Source: an uncultured Saprospiraceae bacterium
Lineage (GTDB): Bacteria > Bacteroidota > Bacteroidia > Chitinophagales > Saprospiraceae
DNA length: 64,000 nt
Direction: 5' to 3'
Assembly: GCA_937951615.1 (NCBI GenBank)
Contig: CALFBH010000026.1
Coordinates: 62,001 to 126,000 of the forward strand
The notes under the pieces were generated by a model that made no database searches, was not told the DNA's origin, and saw only the letters and a program-made list of their open reading frames with translations. Made by a program: the position numbers and the translations under genes. Positions 17,864-28,300 of this stretch are shown piece by piece. The number at the start of each line of letters is the position of its first letter. The stretch's first letter is position 1.

Positions 17864-19771
17864 ATGACAAATATGGGAAGAGAGATAAAATTCTGCCTGG
17901 TTTACAGGGACATGTGGCAATCATCAGGCAAATATGTGCCTCGTGTGGATCAACTCAGCAAAGTAGCGGGGCCAATTATAGATATGGGCTGTTTCAGCCG
18001 AGTAGAAACCAATGGCGGCGGCTTTGAGCAAATCAATCTGCTATTTGGGGAAAACCCGAATCGCGCAGTTCGAGAATGGACACAGCCTTTTAATGATGAA
18101 GGCATACAAACACAAATGCTCGAACGCGGGCTGAATGGTATTCGTATGAGTCCCGTGCCTGCTGATGTACGTCAGTTGATGTTTAAGGTCAAAAAATTGC
18201 AGGGAACAGATATTTCCCGGTCATTTGATGGGCTAAATAATCCGCAAAATCTGGAAAATTCATTTCTGTTTGCCAAAGCGGGCGGCATGATTGCACAAGC
18301 GGCACTCAGCCTTACTTTTTCTCCAGTACATACGGTTGATTATTACATTGATCTTGCCGACCAATACATTGCTATTGGTGCAGAGGAGATTTGCATCAAG
18401 GATATGGCGGGCATTGGACGTCCGGTTTCTATTGGTAAGATTGTAAAAGGTATCAAAGAACGCCATCCTAATGTGCTGGTGCAATATCATGGACATTCTA
18501 CGCCTGGATTTTCGGTAGCTTCCGCTTTGGAAGCAGCGCGGGCTGGTGTGGACATTATTGATGTGGGCATGGAACCGCTGTCTTGGGGAACGGGGCATGC
18601 TGACCTGCTGACTATCCATGCGATGCTGAAAGATGCTGGCTTTTCTGTGCCAGACATTAATATGAAAGCCTATATGCAGGTGCGAGCATTAACGCAGGAA
18701 TTCATGGATGACTTTCTCGGTTATTATATCAATCCACGCAACCGTTATATGAACTCTCTGCTGATTGGCCCAGGTTTGCCGGGCGGCATGATGGGGAGCT
18801 TGATGTCAGATTTGGAAAACAACCTGAAAGGGCTGAACAAATGGCTCAGCAAGCGCGATCAACCGACCATAACGCAGGATGAATTGCTCATAAAATTGTT
18901 TGATGAAGTTCAGTATGTCTGGCCTCGACTGGGTTATCCACCACTGGTCACGCCATTCAGTCAATACGTCAAAAACATGTCTTTGATGAATGTTCTTCAA
19001 ATGATAAAAGGCAAAGAACGTTGGTCGATGATCGATGAAAATACCTGGGGGATGATTATGGGCAGATCTGGCAAATTGCTAGGTCGAATTGACCGGGAGA
19101 TTGTGGATATGGCTAAAGCACAAAAGCGCGAATTTTTTACGGGCAAACCACAAGATTTGTATCCCGATGAATTGGAATTATTTGCGACCAAAATGGATGA
19201 GAAAAGTTGGAGCTATGGACAAGACAATGAGGAATTGCTAGAATATGCCATGCATCCCAAGCAATATGAAGACTATAAATCGGGTAAAGCCAAAGAGCGT
19301 TTTCTGGAAGATCTGGAAAAAAGAAAAGCGGACAAATTGGGTACAACAAGCGTTCCAGTTGCTATTCCCTCCTCCCCTGCTGCTCCAGCTACTTTCCAGC
19401 CCAAGTCGCTGATTGTTGATGTCAATGGAGAGCAATACAAGGTTTCGGTTTCTTATGATGGAGAAACTGCTGCGCCAACATCAACTGACCTTGCCGCACC
19501 TGTCACTACTACGGCTGCTCCTTCTGCACCTGTTGGTGTTTTTCATGAAATCATTTCGCCCCTAGAAGGCAAATTTTATCTGACCCAGAATGCTGGCGAA
19601 CAAGCGGTGGAAGTCGGACAGCAGGTAAAAGAAGGCGAAACCATAGCCTATATAGAATCTATGAAAGTGATCAATGCCATCACTGCGGACAAAAGCGGGA
19701 CGGTGGTAGAGATTATTGCCCGACATGGAGAAGAAATTGAAGAGGATAGTGTAATCATGCGTTTGGAATAG
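17864..19771 (+). CDS. oadA: Sodium-pumping decarboxylase alpha subunit with biotin carrier domain
   Basis: 635 residues. Residues 8-290 are an HMGL-like TIM barrel carboxyltransferase (YRDMWQSS near the start, ICIKDMAGIG, and QYHGHSTPG with metal-binding His). Residues 300-480 form the conserved carboxylase domain (GGMMGSLMSDLENNL, WPRLGYPPLVTPFSQYV). A Pro/Ala linker leads to a biotinyl domain with ESMKV, biotin on Lys601. It moves CO2 from a 2-oxo acid such as oxaloacetate to biotin, and the beta subunit then releases it and pumps Na+. The substrate could also be methylmalonyl-CoA in related pumps, but the barrel suggests a 2-oxo acid. Two ATGs lie nine bases apart (17864 and 17873); the first is used here. 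The beta gene follows after 4 nt. Confidence 0.88.
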   Translation: MTNMGREIKFCLVYRDMWQSSGKYVPRVDQLSKVAGPIIDMGCFSRVETNGGGFEQINLLFGENPNRAVREWTQPFNDEGIQTQMLERGLNGIRMSPVPADVRQLMFKVKKLQGTDISRSFDGLNNPQNLENSFLFAKAGGMIAQAALSLTFSPVHTVDYYIDLADQYIAIGAEEICIKDMAGIGRPVSIGKIVKGIKERHPNVLVQYHGHSTPGFSVASALEAARAGVDIIDVGMEPLSWGTGHADLLTIHAMLKDAGFSVPDINMKAYMQVRALTQEFMDDFLGYYINPRNRYMNSLLIGPGLPGGMMGSLMSDLENNLKGLNKWLSKRDQPTITQDELLIKLFDEVQYVWPRLGYPPLVTPFSQYVKNMSLMNVLQMIKGKERWSMIDENTWGMIMGRSGKLLGRIDREIVDMAKAQKREFFTGKPQDLYPDELELFATKMDEKSWSYGQDNEELLEYAMHPKQYEDYKSGKAKERFLEDLEKRKADKLGTTSVPVAIPSSPAAPATFQPKSLIVDVNGEQYKVSVSYDGETAAPTSTDLAAPVTTTAAPSAPVGVFHEIISPLEGKFYLTQNAGEQAVEVGQQVKEGETIAYIESMKVINAITADKSGTVVEIIARHGEEIEEDSVIMRLE

Positions 19772-19775
19772 AGCT

Positions 19776-20981
19776 ATGGAGATATTAGAAAAACTATATG
19801 ACATGACTGCCTTCGGGGAGTTGATGGATCAACCTGCAACGCTTTTGATGCTGCTGATTGCCGGGATACTTCTGTATCTTGGTATTCATAAAAAGTATGA
19901 GCCGCTGCTGCTCGTTCCCATTGCTTTCGGCGTCTTATTGGCAAATTTTCCAGGTGGTGGTATGGCAGTGACGCCTGACACAGTGGAGAACGGAATATTA
20001 AAACTGACGATTTTAGAAATTGCGAAAGAGCATGGCATTATGAATATGCTGTATTATATGCTCATCAAAACCGGTTTGCTGCCCCCGCTGATTTTTATGG
20101 GTGTGGGTGCAATGACTGATTTTGGACCTATGTTGCGCAATTTGCGATTGGCATTTTTTGGGGCGGCTGCCCAGATTGGAATTTTTACAGTGCTGATTTC
20201 GGCTGTTTTGCTGGGCTTTACTTTACCTGAAGCTGGGGCTTTGGGTATTATTGGTGGAGCTGATGGGCCGACGGCTATTTATACCGCTATTGTTCTTGCG
20301 CCCCACTTACTGGGTCCGATTGCGATTGCGGCTTATTCTTATATGGCTTTGGTGCCCGTGATTATTCCGCTGATTGTTCGGTTTACGATTAGTAAAAAAG
20401 AATTGGGCATCAATATGCGGGAGCAGGAAAAACGGTATCCCAGTAAAGTCAAAATAAAGGATATTCGCACGGTCAAAATTATCTTTCCTATTGCACTGGC
20501 TACTATTGTCGCGCTGCTGGTGCCTTCTTCTGTTCCACTGCTGGGCATGTTGTTATTTGGCAATTTGGTCAAAGAAATCGGCACGTCCACCAATCGGCTA
20601 TTCAAAGCAGCTTCAGAAACCATTATGAATACAGCCACCATCTTTCTCGGACTCACCGTTGGTGCGACGATGACGGCTTCTACTTTCCTTAACGCTGAAA
20701 CGCTGTTTATCGTAGTGGGTGGTTTTATTGCTTTTGCCATTTCAATTACTGGCGGTATTTTTGCTGTTAAATTGTATAATTTATTTGTGAAGAAAAAAAT
20801 CAATCCGCTCATTGGTGCTACCGGACTAAGTGCTGTGCCTATGGCTTCTCGCGTGGCGAATGATATTGCATTGAAACACGATCCGAAAAATCATATTTTG
20901 CAATATGCGATGTCGAGTAATATTTCTGGCGTTATTGGTTCTGCTGTAGCTGCAGGGGTTTTGATTTCTTTTTTGGGGTGA
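19776..20981 (+). CDS. oadB: Sodium-translocating decarboxylase beta subunit
   Basis: 401 residues with about nine to eleven membrane segments. Family motifs: PLIFMGVGAMTDFGP in the first half, GIIGGADGPTAIY (with the Na+-coordinating Asp of G-A-D-G-P-T), and GLSAVPMASRVAN near the end. It decarboxylates carboxybiotin and uses the energy to export Na+. It closes the oadG-oadA-oadB set; the 4-nt gap to oadA implies translational coupling. The presence of this pump fits a marine or brackish organism that uses sodium gradients. A short hairpin of TTTTGC/GCAAAA type at 21034-21050 could end transcription. Confidence 0.92.
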   Translation: MEILEKLYDMTAFGELMDQPATLLMLLIAGILLYLGIHKKYEPLLLVPIAFGVLLANFPGGGMAVTPDTVENGILKLTILEIAKEHGIMNMLYYMLIKTGLLPPLIFMGVGAMTDFGPMLRNLRLAFFGAAAQIGIFTVLISAVLLGFTLPEAGALGIIGGADGPTAIYTAIVLAPHLLGPIAIAAYSYMALVPVIIPLIVRFTISKKELGINMREQEKRYPSKVKIKDIRTVKIIFPIALATIVALLVPSSVPLLGMLLFGNLVKEIGTSTNRLFKAASETIMNTATIFLGLTVGATMTASTFLNAETLFIVVGGFIAFAISITGGIFAVKLYNLFVKKKINPLIGATGLSAVPMASRVANDIALKHDPKNHILQYAMSSNISGVIGSAVAAGVLISFLG

Positions 20982-20984
20982 GCG

Positions 20985-21126
20985 GGTTGGCGGGTTTTTG
21001 AGTTGCGAGTTGTTGGGTTGTGAGTTGCGGGTTATTTTGCTTCGCAAAATCATAACGTACTCAATACACTTAATGAACTCAATCAACTTAACACACTTAA
21101 TCAACTCAATATCTCAATCAACTTAA
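20985..21126 (+). repeat. Composite short-word repeats between oadB and the serine hydrolase
   Basis: The first half repeats GAGTTGCGAGTTGTTGGG-like words. A small hairpin (ATTTTGC, TTC, GCAAAAT; 21034-21050) follows. The second half repeats ACTCAATCAACTTAA-like words up to the next ATG. The first word family recurs before crtB (46523-46620). Confidence 0.55.
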
Positions 21127-21129
21127 AAT

Positions 21130-22236
21130 ATGACCAGACGGATATGGCTTTCCAGCTTCATTTTGTTGTTCACTGTGTCGATGCAGGCACAAAATAAATC
21201 ATTGAATAAACTCATTCATAATGTGGTGCGCATGGGCGTAGATTATGAAGAAACGCCTGGGCTGGTGATTGGTGTGATTGACCGAGACTCTAGCTATGTA
21301 TTCAGTTTTGGAGAAACAGAGCGAGGCAATAGTCAAAAACCTGATGGCAATACCTTATACGAAATTGGTTCTGTTACAAAAGTATTTACAGCAGCCCTTT
21401 TACCTGTATTGAAAAAAGAAGGCATCTTAAACCCTGAAGATCCGGTTAGTGAATATTTTGAAGACTTATCTCATTTAGAATACAAAGAAAAAGACATTAG
21501 TCTGCGCGATCTGGCAACACATAGTTCAGGTTTGCCGCGTTTGCCGCATAATCTGGGGAGTAAGGAAAAAGAAGCCAATCAGCCTTATGCGCATTATGCA
21601 CAGCAGGATTTAATGCAGTTTTTAGGTAAATATCAATTGAGTAAACCTATTGGACAAAAATACAACTACTCGCACACAGGCTATGCTTTATTGGGGGAAA
21701 CCCTGGAAAAAGCAAGTGGAGAACAGTATTCCGATTTATTGAAAAATTACCTTTTTACGCCGCTCAACATGAATGACACTCGAATAGATTTGAGTGCTAC
21801 GCAGCAGGAACGACTGGCGCAGGGTTATTCATTGGTCAAGGCTGTTCCCGAATGGCAGTTTCAGTCTTTTGAAAGTGCTTTTGGTTTGAAATCTTCCGTC
21901 AATGACTTGTTGAAATGGCTTTCTATGCATCTTGGCGATAGCAATCAGGACTTGGAAAATATTTTAAAGGCAAATTGCGTAGAGCAATTGGATACGGAAA
22001 CGGTAGATGTCTATATGGCAACAGGCTGGCATATTTTACGACTCAATAAACGTTTTCCTGATATACTCGTTCATAGTGGCGTGACCAATGGGCATACTGC
22101 GTATATTTCTTTTGTGAAAGAGACGCATACGGCGGTGGTTGTGCTAGGTAATTCCAAGAAGAGTCTGAGTGAATTGGGCTTGACTATTTTGGAGACGATT
22201 AATTATAATTGGAAATTGCGGAAAGCTAGGTCTTAA
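21130..22236 (+). CDS. Secreted class C beta-lactamase-type serine hydrolase
   Basis: 368 residues with a signal peptide (MTRRIWLSSFILLFTVSMQAQ). The penicillin-binding fold motifs are recognisable: S81-V-T-K84 (S-x-x-K nucleophile and base), Y180-S-H182 in the Y-x-N position, and H315-S-G317 as the K/H-T/S-G motif. Asn is replaced by His in the second motif, which is unusual. Related proteins include D-Ala-D-Ala carboxypeptidases, esterases and AmpC enzymes; the exact substrate cannot be read from sequence. The gene stands alone, 148 bp after oadB and separated from it by repeats and a hairpin. Confidence 0.83.
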   Translation: MTRRIWLSSFILLFTVSMQAQNKSLNKLIHNVVRMGVDYEETPGLVIGVIDRDSSYVFSFGETERGNSQKPDGNTLYEIGSVTKVFTAALLPVLKKEGILNPEDPVSEYFEDLSHLEYKEKDISLRDLATHSSGLPRLPHNLGSKEKEANQPYAHYAQQDLMQFLGKYQLSKPIGQKYNYSHTGYALLGETLEKASGEQYSDLLKNYLFTPLNMNDTRIDLSATQQERLAQGYSLVKAVPEWQFQSFESAFGLKSSVNDLLKWLSMHLGDSNQDLENILKANCVEQLDTETVDVYMATGWHILRLNKRFPDILVHSGVTNGHTAYISFVKETHTAVVVLGNSKKSLSELGLTILETINYNWKLRKARS

Positions 22237-22358
22237 TGTGGTCGATGGTCGGCAGTCGATAGTCCATGGTTTTTTTGTGAATTTTAGTTGGGTAATTTTC
22301 TCTCGGCAGTCCTCCCTCTAAATCTCCCTCCAAAGGGAGACATTCAGCTTTCCCAGGA

Positions 22359-22733
22359 CTAGATATAAAAATTGCTCTTATTCAATATCACATAATCATC
22401 CGCTTGGACAAACCCACCTAGAGATTCAGCTACCTCACATATTTTTAGTAAATATTCCCTTTTGTCTCCATAGCCGAAAACAATTCTGTTGTCTAATCCT
22501 AAAGCAAATATTAAGTCTGCACTTTTGTTTTCCAAGTTACAGAACCAAAGTGCGTGCCTTTTTAAAGGTAATTCTACCCCTCCCAATTCATATACCTTTC
22601 CCATGATTATTGCATCTTCTACCCACAATAACGATGCGTCAGAATCAACATAAGCTCGCCATTCTAAAAGCTTAATACCTCCTGAATCAGATTCATTTAT
22701 CTTTGTCTTTGTTATACGAATATTGAAAGCCAA
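22359..22733 (-). CDS. Hypothetical protein
   Basis: 124 residues with no signal peptide or membrane segment. I do not recognise a family. The protein is a mix of short strands and helices (AFNIRITKTKI, LKRHALWFCNLENK, YLLKICEVAESLGGFV). It starts 36 bp after the E1 stop on the same strand and could be cotranscribed. Codon use looks normal and the frame is clean over its whole length, so it is probably a real gene. The 22237-22358 gap before it on the plus strand holds a small CTCCCT/AGGGAG hairpin at about 22328-22343. Confidence 0.6.
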   Translation of the reverse strand: MAFNIRITKTKINESDSGGIKLLEWRAYVDSDASLLWVEDAIIMGKVYELGGVELPLKRHALWFCNLENKSADLIFALGLDNRIVFGYGDKREYLLKICEVAESLGGFVQADDYVILNKSNFYI

Positions 22734-22769
22734 TTCAGAGAAATTTAAACACGTTCTTAAAATAGACTT

Positions 22770-25184
22770 CTACATAAAATATAACCTTGGAAATTTATCC
22801 GGCATCACTTCGCTCATCATTTCATAAATGGTTTCAAAAACATGGTCGGCTTGAGGCTTTGAGAAATAATCGCCATCAGAACCATAAGGTCCACGATGTG
22901 CTTTTGCGGTAATGGTTTTTGGCAGAGCATCTAAGTGGTAATAGCCTTTTTGTTGTTCTAAAATTTGCTGTAGTACGTAGGCTGTTCCTCCGCCAGGTAC
23001 ATCTTCATCCATCACCACGAGTTTATTTGTTTTTTGTAGCGAGGTTGCTATGATGTGGCGTAGGTCGAAAGGCAATAAAGTCTGCACATCAATCAACTCG
23101 ACTGAAATGCCAAAAGCTTCTAATTGCTTCATGCCTTCCTGCGCTACCCGCACACAAGAACCATAAGTGACAAGCGTGACGTCTGTTCCTTCCTGCAAGA
23201 CTTCCGGTACGCCAAGCGGGACAGTAAATTCTTCGATATTATCAGGCTGTGCTTCTTTCAGTCGATAGCCATTCAGACATTCAATGACCAATGCTGGATC
23301 GTCGGACTTGAGTAAAGTGTTGTAAAAACCTGCTGCCTGCACCATATTACGTGGCACGCAGACATACATTCCGCGCAGGCTATTGATCAGCATACCGATA
23401 GGCGAACCTGTGTGCCATATTCCTTCCAGTCGATGCCCGCGAGTACGAATGATAGCCGGTGCCTGTTGGATGCCATCACTCCGATAACGAAGCGTCGCCA
23501 AGTCGTCGGATAAAGGCGTTAGTCCGTATAGTAGATAATCTAAGTATTGAATTTCTGCAATTGGGCGTAAGCCTCGCATTGCCATGCCAATGGCCTGTCC
23601 CATGATTGTCCACTCCCTTATACCTGTATCGAATACCCGATTCTCTCCATATTTCTCTTGCAATCCGGCAAAACCCTGGTTGACATCACCTATCTTTCCT
23701 ACGTCTTCGCCGAAGGCAAACACATTTGGGTATCTTTTCAGTGCTGCATCAAAACAGGTGTTTAATATTTCATAACCGTTTTTGAGTGCTGCGTTTTTGC
23801 TGTACTGAGCTGGTATTTCAGGAATATTCAGCGCAGCATTTGGAGAGCTGGAATACAAATTGGTATTATAATCTTCTGCTCCTTTTCTCATCGTTTTCCT
23901 TAGCCAGATTTCTAGCGCATTTTTATCGGGATGGTCTAAGTTATAAATTAGTCGTAAGGCAGATTTTACATTTTTTACCAGGAAATAAATTCCTTCGTCT
24001 TTAGCCCGTTCCAGCTCATTTTTTACGGTGGAAAAACCATCTGGTGCGCGTCCTGAGTCAAACAGATTTTTGTATAAACCCAATACATATTGCTCTTCCT
24101 TAATCACAGGTGCCTGAAATCTTTTCCAAGCGTTTTTCTGTGCCTGCCGCACTTCTACTTTGGCTTCTTTTTTAATGTTGTCCAAAGCCTCTTGTGTTGC
24201 AATATTATTATCGACTATCCATCGTTCCATAATGGTGATGCAGTCGTTTTCTATTTCCCAAGCCAATCGTTCTTTTGATTTGTAGCGTTCGTGCGAACCT
24301 GAAGTTGAATGCCCTTGTGGTTGCGTACATTCCGTTACATGAAAGAGTGCTGGGCTATGGGTTTTACGCATTTTGTCGATGCCTTGTAAATACATTTTGC
24401 ACAAGCTCGGATAATCCCAGGCTTTGGCGGTGTAAATACTGACTCCTTCTCCTTTCTTATTGAGTTTAAATCCTGATAATAATTCTGATATGCTTCCTTT
24501 TGTTGTCTGGTAAGCGGTTGGGACAGAAATGCCATAACCATCGTCCCAGATAGAGACTGCCATCGGTATTTTTTGTACACCTGCCGCATTAATAGCTTCC
24601 CAAAATACGCCTTCCGATGTACTGGCATCACCAATGGTGCAGAAGCAAACTTCATTGCCATTATTGGAAAAAGGGGTGTCTTTTAATGTATTATTTGCCC
24701 GATATAATTTGGAAGCCAAAGCCAAGCCAACTGCTCGTGCCATTTGCCCACCGGTAGAAGATATGTCTGATGAAACATTGGGAAGTGATTTGAGTTCGAG
24801 CCAGTTTCCGTCTTTATCTATGGTAGGTGTTGCGAAGTGGGCATTCATTTGTCGCCCACCAGAGAAAGGATCATTTTCTGCATCTGAATATAATTGTGCA
24901 AAATAATCTTCTACGCTACATAAGCCGAGCGCGAACATAAAGGTCTGGTCACGGTAATATCCAGAGCGAAAGTCACCATTTTTGAAAGCTCTCGCCATGG
25001 CTACCTGTGGGACTTCTTTGCCATCTCCGAGGATGCCAAATTTTGCTTTACCTGTAAGTACTTCTTTTCTACCCAACAGACTCACTTCACGGCTCAGGCA
25101 GCATATTTGAAAGTCATTGATAACTTCCTGAATATATTTTTCTTTAGAGGATTGTTTGGAAACAGGTTGTTTAACGGCAGCCAT
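22770..25184 (-). CDS. 2-oxo acid dehydrogenase E1, fused alpha and beta subunits
   Basis: 804 residues. The N-terminal half is an E1 alpha subunit with the thiamine-diphosphate motif I-G-D-A-S-T-S-E-G-x(5)-N, preceded by SSDISSTGGQMARAVGLA. The C-terminal half (from about 460) is an E1 beta subunit (FAFGEDVGKIGDVNQGF, RVFDTGIREWTIMGQAIGMA, the shared transketolase fold). Fused E1 proteins of this kind are standard in Bacteroidota and usually act on branched-chain 2-oxo acids, feeding the lipoamide E2 with acyl groups for branched-chain CoA and iso-fatty acids; pyruvate is an alternative. No E2 or E3 gene is adjacent. Its -7 promoter box is at 25223-25230. Confidence 0.88.
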   Translation of the reverse strand: MAAVKQPVSKQSSKEKYIQEVINDFQICCLSREVSLLGRKEVLTGKAKFGILGDGKEVPQVAMARAFKNGDFRSGYYRDQTFMFALGLCSVEDYFAQLYSDAENDPFSGGRQMNAHFATPTIDKDGNWLELKSLPNVSSDISSTGGQMARAVGLALASKLYRANNTLKDTPFSNNGNEVCFCTIGDASTSEGVFWEAINAAGVQKIPMAVSIWDDGYGISVPTAYQTTKGSISELLSGFKLNKKGEGVSIYTAKAWDYPSLCKMYLQGIDKMRKTHSPALFHVTECTQPQGHSTSGSHERYKSKERLAWEIENDCITIMERWIVDNNIATQEALDNIKKEAKVEVRQAQKNAWKRFQAPVIKEEQYVLGLYKNLFDSGRAPDGFSTVKNELERAKDEGIYFLVKNVKSALRLIYNLDHPDKNALEIWLRKTMRKGAEDYNTNLYSSSPNAALNIPEIPAQYSKNAALKNGYEILNTCFDAALKRYPNVFAFGEDVGKIGDVNQGFAGLQEKYGENRVFDTGIREWTIMGQAIGMAMRGLRPIAEIQYLDYLLYGLTPLSDDLATLRYRSDGIQQAPAIIRTRGHRLEGIWHTGSPIGMLINSLRGMYVCVPRNMVQAAGFYNTLLKSDDPALVIECLNGYRLKEAQPDNIEEFTVPLGVPEVLQEGTDVTLVTYGSCVRVAQEGMKQLEAFGISVELIDVQTLLPFDLRHIIATSLQKTNKLVVMDEDVPGGGTAYVLQQILEQQKGYYHLDALPKTITAKAHRGPYGSDGDYFSKPQADHVFETIYEMMSEVMPDKFPRLYFM

Positions 25185-25222
25185 AGATTATTAATCAGAT
25201 TAGATACACAATGCATTTTCCG

Positions 25223-25230
25223 CAAAGGTA
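25223..25230 (-). promoter_or_regulatory. -7 promoter box of the fused E1 gene
   Basis: Minus-strand TACCTTTG followed by C, identical to the hscA box, 38 nt before the ATG. A second match, TATTTTTG, lies at 25243-25250. Confidence 0.6.
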
Positions 25231-25392
25231 ACTAATAACCTGCAAAAATAGGGGCTTATCATTTATCATTTATATCTATGAAAACCGTATGACAGCTTTA
25301 TTTTTATTTTCTCCCGCTGATTTCACAGATAGTCGCAGAAAAATATCAGCGTAAATCAGCGGGAAAATATTTTCATGTCATTGCCATATTCC

Positions 25393-28300
25393 TTATTTCG
25401 GTACTCTGGAAGAAACTCCATTATTTTCTGTCCATAAGATTTTATCTGCTCCATTGATGTCTCCATCCAGATTAAAATCCGGCATCATATACATGTTAAA
25501 TACTCCGTTATCTTCCAGCCAGATTGTTTTGTCTGGACCTGAAATATCATAACTCGGAAAATCATATTCCTGGTTTCCATCACCGGCAAACATACTCCAT
25601 TCGCCGGAAGGCAATTCTTTTTGACCAAAACTGGTCAAATCCTTATAAGTATTTGCTGTGCGGAAATCATAAGAAACTAAATTATTGACAATAGGGATAG
25701 CCTGAGGCGTCATAACTCCCATGTGATTTCTATGCTCCAACACGACATATACTGAATCTAAGCCAGCTACGACGGGCAAAGCACAACGTTCGGGAAAAGT
25801 TATACTACCATCTTTGTGTATCAATGCAGCCCCCTGCCCTATTTGAGTGCTTCGTGCAATATCTGCTCGAAAAGACACGAATATCCAATCCACCACTTCC
25901 ACTGGATAAGCGATATAATCTGCATCTGTCCAACCATCTCCTTCTATTCCTGCATAGTTCCAGGGCGACTGACTATAAGGTTGTCCATCAGGTGTTGGGG
26001 AGACTAATGCACTGGTTGGCGTTTGTCCTGGCAATAAACCGCGTACTACATTCAACTCTGTATGCATTTCTTCATTTGCAGCAATATAAGCTCCTTCTAG
26101 CCAAGCAAACAATTCGATAGTAGCGCAGCCTTCTTCAATCGTAATGTTCACGATAGCTGTTGTACATAAAATTGGATCGCCATCATCGCAAACTTCATAC
26201 TCAAAACTGTCTGTACCGCTAAAACCTGTATCGGGGAGGTAGGTGTAATCTCCATTGGCACTAAGACTTAATACGCCGTTTGTAACGTCAGAAACAGGTG
26301 TAGTATTTACCATAAGGTTATCTCCATCAATATCTGAATCATTGATAATTACGTTGCCAATAAGCGCTATGTCTTCCTGTGTAAGTCCTGAATCGTCTGC
26401 TGCAATCGGCGCATCCTGTTCGGGCGTAATCGTAATATTTACTATTGCCGTGTTGCATAAAACCGGATCTCCGTCATCGCAGACTTCATATTCAAAACTG
26501 TCTGTGCCGTTAAAATTCAAATTGGGAGTGTAGGCATAAAATCCACTGGCTAATATAAATACTGAACCATTTGTGGGTTGTGTTACAGGAATTGTTGACA
26601 AAGCGTGTGTGTCACCATCCACATTAAGGTCATTTGTGGATAGATTTCCTGTAGCTGAAATGTCTTCTACTGTAGAAATGGCATCATCTATAGTAATAGG
26701 CTGATCGTTTACTGAATTAACCGTAATGTTTACCAATGCTATATCGCAAAGCTCCGGCTCTCCGTCATCGCAGACTTCATATTCAAAACTATCTGCACCA
26801 TTAAAATTGGGGTCGGGCGTGTAGGTGTATGTGCCGTCTGAATTGAGCGTCAGCGTACCATTTACAGGTGGTGCAACTGGAGTAGAATTGACCGTAAGCT
26901 CACCATCTACATCACTGTCATTCGGTAAGACATCACCATTGATTACCATGTCTTCCTGTGTGCTTTCCGTATCATCTATTGCTATTGGTGCATCATTGAC
27001 AGCATTCACTGTAAACGTCACTATAGCTGTGCTACATAAAGAAGGACTTCCATCATCGCAAACTTCGTATTCAAAACTATCCGTGCCATTAAAATTGGGA
27101 TTAGACATATACTCATAAGTCCCATTTGGATTAAGCGTCAGCGCACCATTTGCGGGAGATGCTGTAGGTGTTGTGGTGAGCGTCAGTGTGCCATCTATAT
27201 CACTGTCATTGGACAATACGTTTCCAGTTGATATAACATCTTCGTCGGTACTTTCATTGTCTGCATTGGCTATTGGAGCATCATTAACAGGCAGTACATC
27301 TATTAGTATGAGAGAAGGGGTACAAACTTCCGTACCGGTGCTATCAATTATAATACCGTCAATAGATTCATAATTTACAAACAATTTAGGCGCGACGGCT
27401 GCTCCGCCTTCATAAGTTTCTGCAGTTCGTGTTCCACTACCTTCAAGGATAAATGTCATGGCATTTCCTGCCGACCAGTCTCCCTTGTTTACAATTTCCT
27501 GTACTACGGTACTTATATCCGGGCTATTATAAGTGCCACTGATTGTCCAGGGCGCAACATTATTCCAGGGAACTGTAGCCGTTCGGGGTTTACTACTGAC
27601 ATTAAATGCTGTTGTTAAAATAGGAAGGGCATTGCTTGTGTTTTCTGCACTTACAGTAAGGTTAGTGACTCCACTATTCGCTTCATCTGCTACAAACTGG
27701 AGGTATGCATTGGTGATTAAGACGCCTTGTGGTACATTAATGTTCGTTATTCTAATGCCTACAGATTCGTAAACCGAAGCCCCATCCACCATTAAATCCA
27801 AATCTCCACTTGCTGCCTCTATAAGACCAGTGGTCGCAAACTCTTCTACATCATCCTCTCCAGAAGTGACCTGTCCTTGATAGTTTTTAATCGAGGTAAC
27901 AATCGTTGTATCTATAACTAATGTTCCTTCACAAGTTTCATAAATAAAATTATCAGATCCACTGTATTCTGCATCAGGAGAATATACAAATGTGCCATCA
28001 GCATTAAGGCTCAGGCTGCCATTACTTACATCAGAAATGAGATTTGTATTTGATTCGGCTGGCGTATTCAATGCATCATTTAACGTATTGTCTTCCAAGA
28101 CAGTCAGCGTATCAGAAATGGTGCAATCTACATTCACGGTAACCGTGCGTATCTTTGTACATTCATCAACGGTCATAATCAGCTGTACGGTATAAGTACC
28201 TGAACTATTCCAAGTGACAGATGGGTTTGCCCCAGTAGCCGTGCCAGGTGTGCCGCCGAAAAAATACCAGGTATAAGAGGCATCAACATAAGCAGTATCA

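Noticed and set aside
20339-20812. Minus-strand open frame of 157 codons
   Set aside because: Antisense of oadB; hydrophobic composition mirrors the membrane helices on the coding strand.
26130-27290. Regularly spaced repeats that might suggest a CRISPR array
   Set aside because: Spacing of about 290 bp and continuous translation into Ig-type domains show protein repeats.
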